Shown one piece after another: positions 9,109-17,546 of a DNA stretch of 64,000 nucleotides. Below the pieces are notes generated by a model. It was not told the DNA's origin, made no database searches, and saw nothing but the letters and a program-made list of their open reading frames with translations. Location of the stretch: contig JAJCJJ010000004.1 in the NCBI GenBank assembly GCA_020555865.1, positions 174,305-238,304 on the forward strand. The letters run 5' to 3'. How positions within the stretch are numbered: the stretch's first letter is position 1; the number at the start of each line of letters is the position of its first letter. Source of the stretch: a bacterium 210917-DFI.7.65 (lineage in GTDB: Bacteria > Bacillota > Clostridia > Oscillospirales > Oscillospiraceae). Made by a program: the position numbers and the translations under genes.

Positions 9109-9348
9109 TTATGCTTCCTCCCCGCTGTCAAACGGCTCTTCCCGCGGCGTTCCGTCGGCGCTTTTGACCAGCCGGACCACTTTCTGCTCCGCTTTACCCA
9201 GCAGATCTGTACAGGAAGATACCAGCCTGGTTCCCTCTTCAAACAGTTTCAAAGAATCCGCCAGGGGCGCGTCGCCTTTTTCCAAAACGGCCACAATCTC
9301 CTGCAAACGCTCAATGGATTGCTCAAAACTCAGTTTTTTTTCTGCCAT
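9109..9348 (-). CDS. xseB: Exodeoxyribonuclease VII small subunit
   Basis: 79 residues. Accessory subunit that binds the large subunit XseA. Typical N-terminal LSFEQSIERLQEIVAVLEKGDAPLADSLKLFEEGT helical hairpin (split: FEQSIERLQEIV, then GDAPLADSLKLFEEG). It starts two bases after the xseA stop codon and abuts ispA, the common xseA-xseB-ispA order. Confidence 0.95.
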   Translation of the reverse strand: MAEKKLSFEQSIERLQEIVAVLEKGDAPLADSLKLFEEGTRLVSSCTDLLGKAEQKVVRLVKSADGTPREEPFDSGEEA

Positions 9349-9350
9349 TT

Positions 9351-10574
9351 TTATGCCTTCTCTCCCTTCCGGATGCCATCGACGGTGCAGTCCAGGCTGC
9401 CGTCGCCCAAAGTGACGGTGATTGCCTGTCCCACCTCTGTCTGTTCTATACTTCTCAAAAGCTGTCCCGTTGTGTCCTTTGCCACAGAGTAGCCCCTTCC
9501 CAAAACTTTCAATGGGCTGAGTGCATCCAACGATGCTGCCAGCGCAGCAAACTGCTGACGCCGGCGGGCCAGGTCAGCCTGCGCCAGGCCCGTAAGCTTC
9601 CGGTGGAGCAGGTCCAGTTCCATGCGTTTATCCTGCACCGCAGCAGCAGGATTCCGCAGAATACGGCTTTCGGAAAACGTTTGCAAGGTCTGCCGCCGCA
9701 GCTGCAGGCTCTGCCGGAGCACTTGGAGCATGTGGGCACGGGCACCGGACAGCTGCGCCGCCAGCTCCACAGCATCCGGCACAGCGATCTCCGCCGCATT
9801 GGACGGCGTGGACGCCCGCACATCCGCTACAAAATCGGAAATGGTCACATCCGGTTCATGTCCCACAGCGGAAATCACCGGAAGCTCCGATTCATAAATG
9901 GCGCGGGCCACCCGCTCGTCATTAAAGGCCCACAAGTCTTCCATGGAACCGCCGCCCCGGCCTGTGATAATCAGGTCCGCCACCCTCCAGCGGTTGGCAT
10001 AGCGAATCGCGCCTACAATCTCCGGAGCCGCTTCAACGCCCTGCACGCGCACCGGCAAAACAATCACTTTGCAAATTGGATAACGCCGGCGAAGAATCCG
10101 GAGCATATCGTGTACCGCAGCTCCGGACCCAGAGGTAATGATGGCGATACGCTGCGGAAACGGGGGCAGCGGTTTTTTATGGGACGCATCAAACAGGCCT
10201 TCCTGATACAGCCGCGCCTTGAGCTGTTCGAAAGCCACGGCCAAGTCGCCTGCGCCTTCCGGTGTAACGGCATCGCAGTAGAGCTGATACTGTCCGTCCC
10301 GCACAAATGCCGTAATCCGTCCCCGCACGATCACCTTCATACCGTTTTCCAGCCGAAAGCGAAGATGCGCGGCACTGGAACGGAACATGACGCAGCGCAG
10401 TACTCCCTCCGGATCTTTCAATGTAAAATAGTGATGCCCGGAAGGGTAAATTTTATAATTGGACAACTCGCCGCGCACATAAAGGTCCTGCAGAGCCGGC
10501 ACGCCGTCCAGCATGGTTTTGATGAACTGATTGACCTCAGCCACCCCAAAAATGTGTTTTTCACTTCCGCTCAT
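9351..10574 (-). CDS. xseA: Exodeoxyribonuclease VII large subunit
   Basis: Catalytic subunit of the single-strand exonuclease. 407 residues from the ATG at 10574, chosen because it forms an ATGA overlap with the upstream gene and has GGGAGG seven bases before it; an upstream in-frame Met at 10598 lies inside that gene. The N-terminal OB-fold has VRGELSNYKIYPSGHHYFTLK. The catalytic core has ITSGSGAAVHDMLRILRRR and GRGGGSMEDLWAFND, then ISAVGHEPDVTISD. Confidence 0.96.
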   Translation of the reverse strand: MSGSEKHIFGVAEVNQFIKTMLDGVPALQDLYVRGELSNYKIYPSGHHYFTLKDPEGVLRCVMFRSSAAHLRFRLENGMKVIVRGRITAFVRDGQYQLYCDAVTPEGAGDLAVAFEQLKARLYQEGLFDASHKKPLPPFPQRIAIITSGSGAAVHDMLRILRRRYPICKVIVLPVRVQGVEAAPEIVGAIRYANRWRVADLIITGRGGGSMEDLWAFNDERVARAIYESELPVISAVGHEPDVTISDFVADVRASTPSNAAEIAVPDAVELAAQLSGARAHMLQVLRQSLQLRRQTLQTFSESRILRNPAAAVQDKRMELDLLHRKLTGLAQADLARRRQQFAALAASLDALSPLKVLGRGYSVAKDTTGQLLRSIEQTEVGQAITVTLGDGSLDCTVDGIRKGEKA

Positions 10575-11509
10575 CGCTGCGCCTCCCGGCTTTCCCAAAC
10601 GCGGCGCGCCAAAACGGCAATGCCCATCGCATTGTCCCGCGAATACTCCGGCAATGCAAACACCGTATCCTGCAATACAGAGCGGAGCACAGAATTCGAC
10701 GCCACACCACCGGAACAGAGCACCGGCAATCCAGGATACATTTTTTTAGCAGCATTCGTGACCCGATAGACTGCCCCAACCACAGTATCCACCGCAAAGC
10801 GGGCAATGTTCGCTTCTGTTTCTCCCATTTCCCGCAGTGATTTCACTTTGTTTTCCACTCCGGAAAGCGAAAAGTACAATTCATTCACTTTCACACGAAA
10901 AGACGACGTACTATCTGCCCGATAATAAAGCTCGTCCACATATTTTCCCGCAGGAAACGGCAGGCCCAGCAAAACGCCAGTACGATCCAGCAGCTGCCCG
11001 GCAGAAATATCCGTGGTGCCGCCGATTTTTTCCGCATAAGGCACCCCGTTTTTGGGCTGCACCAGTAAAAGTTCTGTAGTGCCGCCGGAAAGATGCCAGG
11101 CAAGAAACGGCTGATCCAGCAAATCTTCCCGCCCGGCAGACCAAGCCGCTGCCGCCAGATGGCCCTGTTGATGCGAAAACTCCATATACTCTGCGCCCAA
11201 AACACTGGCAAGGGTTTTCGCTTCACAGACGCCAGCAAGAAAACAGGGCATATAAGAGTCCTCCGCTGCGCGCGGACGGCTGCTGGCTGCCACCACTTTT
11301 GCCTGATGCAGATCGTCCCGATCCGTTAAAAGCCGCGCCACAACTTCAGGAAGGCGTCGGACGTGCAAAAAAAGGGCGTCGCTCTGCCGCAGCCCCAACG
11401 CGCCCTGCGGCACATCCAGGATACGGCTTTCGTTCCGCCCTTCGCGGCCGTCCCACCAGGCGGCCGAGGTTGTATAGTTACTGGTATCAAATCCCACACA
11501 CAATGCCAT
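10571..11509 (-). CDS. Kae1/TsaD-like domain protein (peptidase M22 fold)
   Basis: 312-residue ASKHA-fold paralogue of the tRNA t6A enzyme TsaD. It starts CVGFDTSNYTTSAAWWDG and contains the phosphate loop LSGGTTELLLV and CSGGVASNSVLR. The metal-binding HxxGH appears as HQQGH within FSHQQGHLAAA, where true TsaD has HMEGH. This divergence and the location in the nusB-xseA operon suggest a paralogue rather than the housekeeping TsaD. Function unknown. It overlaps xseA by four bases. Confidence 0.8.
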   Translation of the reverse strand: MALCVGFDTSNYTTSAAWWDGREGRNESRILDVPQGALGLRQSDALFLHVRRLPEVVARLLTDRDDLHQAKVVAASSRPRAAEDSYMPCFLAGVCEAKTLASVLGAEYMEFSHQQGHLAAAAWSAGREDLLDQPFLAWHLSGGTTELLLVQPKNGVPYAEKIGGTTDISAGQLLDRTGVLLGLPFPAGKYVDELYYRADSTSSFRVKVNELYFSLSGVENKVKSLREMGETEANIARFAVDTVVGAVYRVTNAAKKMYPGLPVLCSGGVASNSVLRSVLQDTVFALPEYSRDNAMGIAVLARRVWESREAQR

Positions 11510-11515
11510 TCCGGC

Positions 11516-11965
11516 TCACTCCCCGCACTCCTGCCGTACAAAACTGCCGAGAATCCCATTCAGAAAGGCAACAACCTTTTCATCCTCATATTTCTTGGCA
11601 ATTTCCACCGCTTCGTTAATCGCCGCAGCATTGGGTATTTCCGGCATATAGAGAATCTCATACATAGCCACGCGCATGATTGCAGACGCTACCAGAGGAA
11701 TGCGCTCAAACTTCCAGCCCACTGCATACTTTTCAATATAGGAATCCAGCTCCGCACCGTGCTCCGCCACGCCGCAGACCAATTTACGAATATAAGCAGA
11801 CTGCTTTTCGCCGGGAAGTTCGGCATACAACGCATCTTCCTGGACCAGATTTCTAAAATAATCGGGGGTCAGCGTTTGATCCAGCAGTGCTTCGGCCCTG
11901 AGGTCGGTGAAGCTGAGTTCATAAGACAAACGAACCGCGATTTCCCGTGCAGTTGAACGAACCAT
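11516..11965 (-). CDS. nusB: Transcription antitermination factor NusB
   Basis: 149 residues from the ATG at 11965, which has AAGGATG eight bases upstream; a longer frame from 12055 would run into a hairpin and lacks a good site. All-helical NusB fold beginning STAREIAVRLSYELSF. Conserved C-terminal part: IPLVASAIMRVAMYEILYM and AAINEAVEIAKKYEDEKV. NusB works with NusE (S10) at boxA in rRNA operons. Confidence 0.95.
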   Translation of the reverse strand: MVRSTAREIAVRLSYELSFTDLRAEALLDQTLTPDYFRNLVQEDALYAELPGEKQSAYIRKLVCGVAEHGAELDSYIEKYAVGWKFERIPLVASAIMRVAMYEILYMPEIPNAAAINEAVEIAKKYEDEKVVAFLNGILGSFVRQECGE

Positions 11966-12015
11966 ACTTAAAACATCCTTATCTATTTCGATCTTTTTCT
12001 CGTATCTTTGGAGCA

Positions 12016-12049
12016 CAAACGAGGCGGAGGAGTTTCTCCGCCTCGTTTG
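12016..12049 (-). terminator. Perfect 14-bp hairpin between asp23 and nusB
   Basis: The arms CAAACGAGGCGGAG and CTCCGCCTCGTTTG are perfectly complementary with a six-base loop. No T-run follows on either strand, so it is more likely a partial attenuator or RNA-processing/stability hairpin setting the Asp23:NusB ratio than a full terminator. Confidence 0.5.
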
Positions 12050-12061
12050 CAGCACTTCTTC

Positions 12062-12442
12062 TTACTGGGCGGAAGCTGCGTTTTCGCCGAATGTAACGCC
12101 GCTGATGCGCACATTCACCTGGCACACCTTAAGCTCTGTCATGGATTCCACCGCATTCGTGACCGCTTCCTGCACATTCTGCGCCACCTGTGGAATCGGC
12201 ACGCCGTATTTCACAGTGATCTGCAGATCCACAATCACACTGCCATCGCCGATGGTCAGTTTGACGCCTTTGACAGCACTGCTCTTCTTGCCGCGGCGGC
12301 CGGCGCTTCCGGCATCCAGCTCACCCACACCGTCCACTTCCAGCGCAGCAGACACTGCAATAGCTGCCACAACGTCTTCCGATATATTGATGCTGCCCAT
12401 CTCATCCGGACAGACCACATATTCCTTCTTGGTATCGCCCAC
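12062..12442 (-). CDS. Asp23/Gls24 family envelope protein
   Basis: 126 residues from a GTG at 12442 preceded by GAAGGGGCG. The upstream in-frame Mets at 12490 are excluded because they overlap the -10 element of the promoter at 12478-12506. Core: GSINISEDVVAAIAVSAAL, then IVDLQITVKYGVPIPQVAQN and VNVRISGVTF, the Asp23 (DUF322) pattern. These proteins are abundant membrane-associated factors linked to cell-envelope homeostasis. The Asp23-nusB pairing is common in Clostridia. Confidence 0.9.
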   Translation of the reverse strand: MGDTKKEYVVCPDEMGSINISEDVVAAIAVSAALEVDGVGELDAGSAGRRGKKSSAVKGVKLTIGDGSVIVDLQITVKYGVPIPQVAQNVQEAVTNAVESMTELKVCQVNVRISGVTFGENAASAQ

Positions 12443-12477
12443 AGTCGTGCACGCCCCTTCAAACAGTATTTGTATGT

Positions 12478-12506
12478 ATTGTACCATCATCGGGCGTAAA
12501 AAACAA
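12478..12506 (-). promoter_or_regulatory. Promoter of the asp23-nusB-xse-ispA operon
   Basis: On the minus strand, TTGTTT (12506-12501), 17 bases, TACAAT (12483-12478). Predicted start near 12471. It lies just after spoIIIAH, so the housekeeping genes are uncoupled from the sporulation operon. Confidence 0.7.
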
Positions 12507-12509
12507 TCC

Positions 12510-13070
12510 TTAATTTGCCTCCATGATCTTGATTTTATCAGCCGTCAGCCCGGTTTCTTCCATGACAATGTCCGTAACCTTGGCGATATCAGAATTCTGC
12601 AGCCCCTCTCCTGTGCCGGCAATCACCACGCTGACACTTTCCTTATTGACAAACGCCACACAGTCGCTGTAACCTTTGGCCATCACCAGATTTTCAATGG
12701 TGGCCTCCGTCGTGGTGTTCTGGGCAATCTGCTGAATCTCCCGGTTGGCTTCATCGATTGCCGCTTGATCTGCCTTTTCATCCGCCGCAGCCTCCTTGAG
12801 CAGGCTGAGCGCGCTGTCTCTGGATTCCTGGCGGTTGAGACGCGCTGTGTCAAAATAATTCTTTTTTGCCCCAAAGGCTTCCTGATCCTCTCCGGAAGCG
12901 TCTTCCTCCAGGGATGATCCATCCGCTGTGCCGCTCACCAGTGCGGACTCTCCAAGAATTTTGCCTACATTCGCCGCGCTTTGTGAATAATTCCAGTTCA
13001 GGTATGCCGCCGCGCTGACAAACAGCACCACCGTCAAGATCATCAGATTGCGTTTCATTTTTTTATTCAT
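12510..13070 (-). CDS. spoIIIAH: Stage III sporulation protein AH
   Basis: Mother-cell membrane protein of the SpoIIIA-SpoIIQ channel that links mother cell and forespore. 186 residues from the ATG at 13070, which has AAGGACC and GAGGTG upstream. One N-terminal transmembrane segment (LMILTVVLFVSAAAYLNW, about 10-27), an acidic linker, and a C-terminal ring-building domain with ATIENLVMAKGYSDCVAFV. In this family that domain (YscJ/FliF-like) pairs with SpoIIQ. Last gene of the operon. Confidence 0.92.
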   Translation of the reverse strand: MNKKMKRNLMILTVVLFVSAAAYLNWNYSQSAANVGKILGESALVSGTADGSSLEEDASGEDQEAFGAKKNYFDTARLNRQESRDSALSLLKEAAADEKADQAAIDEANREIQQIAQNTTTEATIENLVMAKGYSDCVAFVNKESVSVVIAGTGEGLQNSDIAKVTDIVMEETGLTADKIKIMEAN

Positions 13071-13098
13071 GGTCCTTTTCACCTCATATAAGAATTTT

Positions 13099-13653
13099 TT
13101 AAGATTCCGTCCGCCTGGCAACGGAAATACAATCGCTTCCAAGCCCTGTCAGCACAGACACAGCCTCTTTTACTTTCAGCACTGTACCTGAATTGCCAGC
13201 GCCGTCGCATACCACCAGCGCCCCCACATAAGGCGGGTAGAGCTCCTGCGTCTGCAGCGCTTCGTCTCCGCTGCCGCTGCGGTCCAGCAGTACAGTCTGC
13301 GTAGTGCTGGTATAGTCCTCCGGCGTACTGGCCGGACCGCTGTAGGAGATCTCCCGGTCGCTTTGATACACGCGCTGTATGCCGGAGGCTACTGTCAGCA
13401 TAACGCGCACACGCCCCACACCATCGATATCGGATAAGATTTCCTCAAGCTCTTTCTGTGTCTGTTCCACTGAAAAGTCCGCAGCATTTTGCAGCTGCGC
13501 AGTGCGGGCATCTTGTCCTTTTTCACCGCCGAATGAGGGCATCAGCATCAGTAAGATCCCCACTGCCGCTATCAGCAGCACGAAGCGGTATTTTGAGATC
13601 AACTCCATCGGTTTTGCCAGCGGCAGTATCTTTTTGTCCAAAATGGTTCTCAC
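13099..13653 (-). CDS. spoIIIAG: Stage III sporulation protein AG
   Basis: 184 residues, ring-forming channel component. One N-terminal transmembrane segment (YRFVLLIAAVGILLMLM, about 22-38), a soluble part with DIDGVGRVRVMLTV, and a C-terminal VGALVVCDGAGN...KVKEAVSVLTGL pattern typical of SpoIIIAG. It overlaps spoIIIAF by four bases. Confidence 0.93.
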   Translation of the reverse strand: MRTILDKKILPLAKPMELISKYRFVLLIAAVGILLMLMPSFGGEKGQDARTAQLQNAADFSVEQTQKELEEILSDIDGVGRVRVMLTVASGIQRVYQSDREISYSGPASTPEDYTSTTQTVLLDRSGSGDEALQTQELYPPYVGALVVCDGAGNSGTVLKVKEAVSVLTGLGSDCISVARRTES

Positions 13654-14129
13654 CCCGTTTCCTTGGTACCCCAGCTCTGGTATTGCTCGGCAATCCCAAG
13701 CTCTTGTGTAATCTGCGCGGAAAGCGAAGCGTGATAGGGAATATCCAGCCAGACCTCTGACGGCTGCGGAATGCCCTCCTCCGATTCCTGCAGGGCAACC
13801 CGGGTATGGACCTCCAGCCCCATTTCCTGCGCTGCCGCTTCAATATATGCCTCGCATCGCTCTTTTATGAGCAAGGAAAACGTATCGTTTTGCGCATTAC
13901 GGTATTCCTCCTCTTTTTGCGCCGTCTCCGCCAAATGCTCTGAAACGGAAAAGTCCAGTTCTGCGCCGCGCAGATGGATCAGCGGTCCCAGCAGAGCCAC
14001 CAGTAAAAGCAGCCCTCCCACCAACCGCCCTGCCTCCCGTACCTTGGTATCCGGGATCAGCGCTTCCGCCAGTGCCACCAAGAGCGCTGTGCCGATGACA
14101 GAAAGCAGCCAACTCGTCAAAAAATTCAT
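13650..14129 (-). CDS. spoIIIAF: Stage III sporulation protein AF
   Basis: 159 residues from the ATG at 14129, chosen for the ATGA overlap with spoIIIAE. Two N-terminal hydrophobic segments (FLTSWLLSVIGTALLVALAE and LVGGLLLLVALLGPLIHL) precede a soluble domain, the usual SpoIIIAF architecture. Membrane component of the forespore feeding channel. Confidence 0.9.
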   Translation of the reverse strand: MNFLTSWLLSVIGTALLVALAEALIPDTKVREAGRLVGGLLLLVALLGPLIHLRGAELDFSVSEHLAETAQKEEEYRNAQNDTFSLLIKERCEAYIEAAAQEMGLEVHTRVALQESEEGIPQPSEVWLDIPYHASLSAQITQELGIAEQYQSWGTKETG

Positions 14130-15241
14130 ACAGGCATCACCGCCGAAATCGAAGTGATCATGGAAATAATCAACAGCAGCGCACATGCTCCTGTCATACC
14201 GAGAATCATGCCAAAAGCGCCGCCAATCTCGCTCATAAAGCGGGAAAGCCCTGTTTCATCCACCAGTTCTGCCAAAAACGCGGTCACTTTGTACATCAGA
14301 TACTGCATCCCGATCTGCAGAAACGGGGTCAGACACAAAGCAAACACCGCCAACGTGCCAAACACGCCAATCGCATTTTTCAAAATAGATGCCCCCACCA
14401 GGATTGTAGAAGCCGCATCAGACAAAATGCCGCCCACCACCGGCACCGTGCCGGATATGGCAAACTTTGCCGCCTTGAGCGCTGCCGCGTCCGCCGTACC
14501 GGAAACGGCGCCGCTGATGGTGAGATAGGCCGTAAAAGCAGTCAGCAGAATCGTCAGCGCCCAAGTGATAACTTTCCGGATCGCCGCAGCTATTGCCTCC
14601 AGGCTGTGCTGGTGCAACACTGCATTGGCGGTAATAGCGCCAATATAAATATATACCAGTGGCACTAAAAGGGTGTCGATACAGGTAATTAAAAGATCAG
14701 CAAACAAAGATGTGGCCGCCTCGCGCACCGCCGCAGCCGTTACGCCGCCCGATGCCGCGCAGGCCGCTCCCATCAGGGGAAGCAGCGTTTTGGAAAAATC
14801 GTTCATTGTGTGGATTGTTTCCACACCCAGGCCAATCATCTGATCAATGCTGCCCGCACTGAGGAGCACAATTGCCAGTGCCCCCGTCATGGCCGTACAC
14901 TGCAGAAGCTTGCTGTCTTTTTCCTTGAAATACAGCAGCTGTGCTCCATCGCACAACAGCACAATCAGCAGCAATGCCGCACCGCCGCCCAACGCCTGAC
15001 GGAACAGGCGCTGTATCTGTCCTTTGCCCTGCTCCAACAACGAGGCAAACCCTGCGCTGATATCGCCGGAGGCTATGTCGGAATCCTCCAAAACAGACTG
15101 TGTCTGGTGCGGCAAAGCGTCCATCAGGGTATCCAGCGCCACGCCCCGCTCCGTTTCCGCCTCTGCACCATACGCGCAGGGTATTGCCAGCAGACACAGC
15201 AGGAAAAGGCACAGCAAAGAAGTTACTCGTCGTCGCAGCAT
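14126..15241 (-). CDS. spoIIIAE: Stage III sporulation protein AE
   Basis: 371-residue polytopic membrane protein with an N-terminal signal peptide (about residues 1-25, LLCLFLLCLLAIPCAYGA). Conserved features include GQIQRLFRQALGGGAALLLI and SGTVPVVGGILSDAASTIL, plus several hydrophobic helices. It is the largest channel membrane subunit. Confidence 0.95.
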   Translation of the reverse strand: MLRRRVTSLLCLFLLCLLAIPCAYGAEAETERGVALDTLMDALPHQTQSVLEDSDIASGDISAGFASLLEQGKGQIQRLFRQALGGGAALLLIVLLCDGAQLLYFKEKDSKLLQCTAMTGALAIVLLSAGSIDQMIGLGVETIHTMNDFSKTLLPLMGAACAASGGVTAAAVREAATSLFADLLITCIDTLLVPLVYIYIGAITANAVLHQHSLEAIAAAIRKVITWALTILLTAFTAYLTISGAVSGTADAAALKAAKFAISGTVPVVGGILSDAASTILVGASILKNAIGVFGTLAVFALCLTPFLQIGMQYLMYKVTAFLAELVDETGLSRFMSEIGGAFGMILGMTGACALLLIISMITSISAVMPV

Positions 15242-15259
15242 CTTTATCCCGCCTCCTCA

Positions 15260-15646
15260 TCAAATGATTTCCACCAGCAAATCCAGAACCTGACTCATCA
15301 GTGGCAGGGCCGCCAGCAGCGCGCAGCAGGTTCCTCCCATCTCCAGCAGTGCTGCCGCCGTATCCGATTCGGCTTCCTTACAAAGGCTCGTCCCCACTTT
15401 AGTCACAGCGGCAATTCCCACCACTTTCAACATGGGCGAAAACACTTTTTCTGACAGACCGGAAAGCGTGATCAGCCGTTGGAAAAAGGAAAACACCTCT
15501 ACCAATGCTTCCCACAAAAGCGGGATCGCCGCCAGTACCAGGGCGAAAATGACAAAAATGGCCAAAACCTGCTTTTCCTCCCTGAGCAGCAGGGCAAATA
15601 CCGCTCCCAAGACACACAGTGCCAGGAGCTTCACAAGCAGCTCCAT
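15260..15646 (-). CDS. spoIIIAD: Stage III sporulation protein AD
   Basis: 128 residues with four hydrophobic stretches and an IFVIFALVLAAIPLLWEAL pattern. Resembles SpoIIIAC-type membrane helices extended at the C-terminus with LMSQVLDLLVEII. Five bases after spoIIIAC. Confidence 0.93.
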   Translation of the reverse strand: MELLVKLLALCVLGAVFALLLREEKQVLAIFVIFALVLAAIPLLWEALVEVFSFFQRLITLSGLSEKVFSPMLKVVGIAAVTKVGTSLCKEAESDTAAALLEMGGTCCALLAALPLMSQVLDLLVEII

Positions 15647-15650
15647 ACCA

Positions 15651-15845
15651 TTACAGATTGAACAGGCTTTTGGTCAGCGCAAACAGGTCGCTGATCTGCT
15701 GTACCATCACCATCATGACAATGATCAGCGCCGCCAGTGTAACCATTAAAGCCTGCTCTTCCCGGCCCGAACGCACCAGCAGCTGATTGAGTACCGCCAC
15801 AATGATGCCGATGGCCGCAATTTTAAAAATGAGATCGATATCCAT
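15651..15845 (-). CDS. spoIIIAC: Stage III sporulation protein AC
   Basis: 64 residues, two transmembrane helices: DLIFKIAAIGIIVAVLNQLL and LMVTLAALIIVMMVMVQQIS, joined by RSGREEQA. Length and sequence match SpoIIIAC well. Confidence 0.95.
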   Translation of the reverse strand: MDIDLIFKIAAIGIIVAVLNQLLVRSGREEQALMVTLAALIIVMMVMVQQISDLFALTKSLFNL

Positions 15846-15856
15846 GCATTATCCCT

Positions 15857-16360
15857 CTAAAACAATAAAATAAGCAGCAGCAAAGCCGCTGAAGCTTGCA
15901 GACCCGTATGCGTTTTGAAATCTCTGCGGAAGGAACCGGCCTCTTTGTTCCGATACTCTTCCAGTGCCACGGCCATCCGCTCCAGCGCATGCAGCACCTG
16001 TTCAGTATCGTAAGAGCGCAGCGCCGCCGGAAACGGCTCTAAAATCCGCTGCGCCGCCTCCGGAAGGCCGACATAATCCAGCTCCTGCCTCCAGAGCCGG
16101 ACCGGTTCCGCGTCCCGTTCTTCCATTGCATGACACAGCTGCCGCCAGAAAGAGCGCAGTAATACCGGCCCCTGCTGTGCCATATGCGCTGACAACACAG
16201 GCAATGCAGTGTGTTCACAGCGTATGGACCCCATGCAGCCATCCAGCGCCTCGAGAAACGCTTCCAGGAGCCGGTCTTCCTGCCAGTGTTTTGCCCAACG
16301 GGACAGGGCCAACAGTACCGGCGAAAGGACAATCAGCCCCGCTCCCCACAGCTTCAGCAT
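15857..16360 (-). CDS. spoIIIAB: Stage III sporulation protein AB
   Basis: 167 residues with an N-terminal hydrophobic segment (LKLWGAGLIVLSPVLLALSRW) and a C-terminal ASAALLLLILLF anchor around a helical soluble domain resembling type II secretion GspF. Overlaps spoIIIAA by seven bases. Confidence 0.92.
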   Translation of the reverse strand: MLKLWGAGLIVLSPVLLALSRWAKHWQEDRLLEAFLEALDGCMGSIRCEHTALPVLSAHMAQQGPVLLRSFWRQLCHAMEERDAEPVRLWRQELDYVGLPEAAQRILEPFPAALRSYDTEQVLHALERMAVALEEYRNKEAGSFRRDFKTHTGLQASAALLLLILLF

Positions 16361-17274
16361 CGTTCCACCCGGCTTGTACGTGCACTGCCGCGGCCCTCCA
16401 GAACAATAAATTGGTGAAACAGCTCTGTATCCAAAAGCTCCCGGCAGAGCTTCCGCCGGCGCAGCTCGTCCAGATCCCGGCCATGCACCGTCGCCAGAAA
16501 GGCTACACCGCAGTTGGCAGCCACAGTCATGGCGCGGATATCCTCCGGCGCCGTAATCTCGTCCACAGCAATCACTTGCGGATTCATAGCCCGCAGCAGC
16601 ATGGAGATCCCTTCGGCCTTTTCGGTTCCTGTAAGTATGTCTGTGTGCGGCCCCACATCGAATTGCGCACAGCCGCCCCGGGCGGCAGCTATCTCTCCGC
16701 GCTCATCCACCACTGCCACGCGGAGAGCCGGATGCGTCTGCGATCCTTTTGATAAACAGCGGATCAGATCCCGCAGCAGGGTCGTTTTCCCTCCGCCAGG
16801 CGGCGACAGGATCAGCGTACTCTCAAAGCTGCCTTCACTCCACAGTTTCGGATACACATCTTTTGCCACCCCAAGCGCTGCCCGGGCAATACGGATGGAG
16901 AGCGACGACAGCTCTCCCACCGTGGCGATCTCACCGCCGCGTAGCACAGCTGTGCCGCAGATTCCCACCCGGCAACCCCCGCGCACCGTAACGTACCCCT
17001 GACGGATACTCCCGGCGCAGCGATAAGCTGAAAACTCTGTGGCCCGATCCAGCACGGCCTGCAGATCCTGTCCAGTCACCGGCTCTTCCGAAATCGATGT
17101 CTCTCCTTCCGGCCCCAGCAGCGACATCTTCTGCCCGGAACGCAGCCGGAATTCCTCTGCCACAGCCTGTTCATCTGCGCAGCGAGCCAAAGCTGCGCGC
17201 CGAAGGTGTTCCGGCAGTACTTCCGCCGCCTGGCGGTACGGTATCAGATACAACTCCTCCTGCTCCTCCCGCAT
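16354..17274 (-). CDS. spoIIIAA: Stage III sporulation protein AA (ATPase)
   Basis: 306-residue secretion-type ATPase. Walker A SPPGGGKTTLLRDL (about residue 155), an Asp-box VAVVDERGEIAA, and Walker B-type VIAVDEITAPEDI. It powers or assembles the SpoIIIA channel in the mother cell. First gene of the spoIIIA operon. In characterised species the operon is read by sigma-E; no convincing sigma-E box with correct spacing was found upstream here. Confidence 0.96.
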   Translation of the reverse strand: MREEQEELYLIPYRQAAEVLPEHLRRAALARCADEQAVAEEFRLRSGQKMSLLGPEGETSISEEPVTGQDLQAVLDRATEFSAYRCAGSIRQGYVTVRGGCRVGICGTAVLRGGEIATVGELSSLSIRIARAALGVAKDVYPKLWSEGSFESTLILSPPGGGKTTLLRDLIRCLSKGSQTHPALRVAVVDERGEIAAARGGCAQFDVGPHTDILTGTEKAEGISMLLRAMNPQVIAVDEITAPEDIRAMTVAANCGVAFLATVHGRDLDELRRRKLCRELLDTELFHQFIVLEGRGSARTSRVERC

Positions 17275-17444
17275 TTGCCTCTCCCCTTTTCTTTCGTAGT
17301 TCCTTTGTAGCGGATGCTAAACTATATGGGTGGTTGTCCTCTTTTAGAACGCAAAACAAAAAGTCGTTTGATCCGAGCCGCAAAATACTGCTCCACCCTA
17401 CGGCATTGGACAGAAAGAATGCCGGCCGCCTGAGACGGATGCAG

Positions 17445-17473
17445 AAAAAGCCCGGCATATGCCGGGCTTTTTT
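17445..17473 (-). terminator. Bidirectional terminator after the Cys-rich gene
   Basis: Palindrome GCCCGGCATATGCCGGGC flanked by A-run and T-run on both sides, so it functions for the minus-strand Cys-rich gene and blocks read-through into spoIIIAA. Confidence 0.75.
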
Positions 17474-17546
17474 CCGCGCCGCCATATCGGAATCGGCAAC
17501 GCACGTTTCTTTATTCTGTAAAATAGACGGGCGCTGTGCACTCAGC

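Noticed and set aside
17275..17444. Sigma-E promoter before spoIIIAA
   Set aside because: A partial CATATAG and CTACAAAG pair exists but the spacing is 11 rather than 14, so it was not called.
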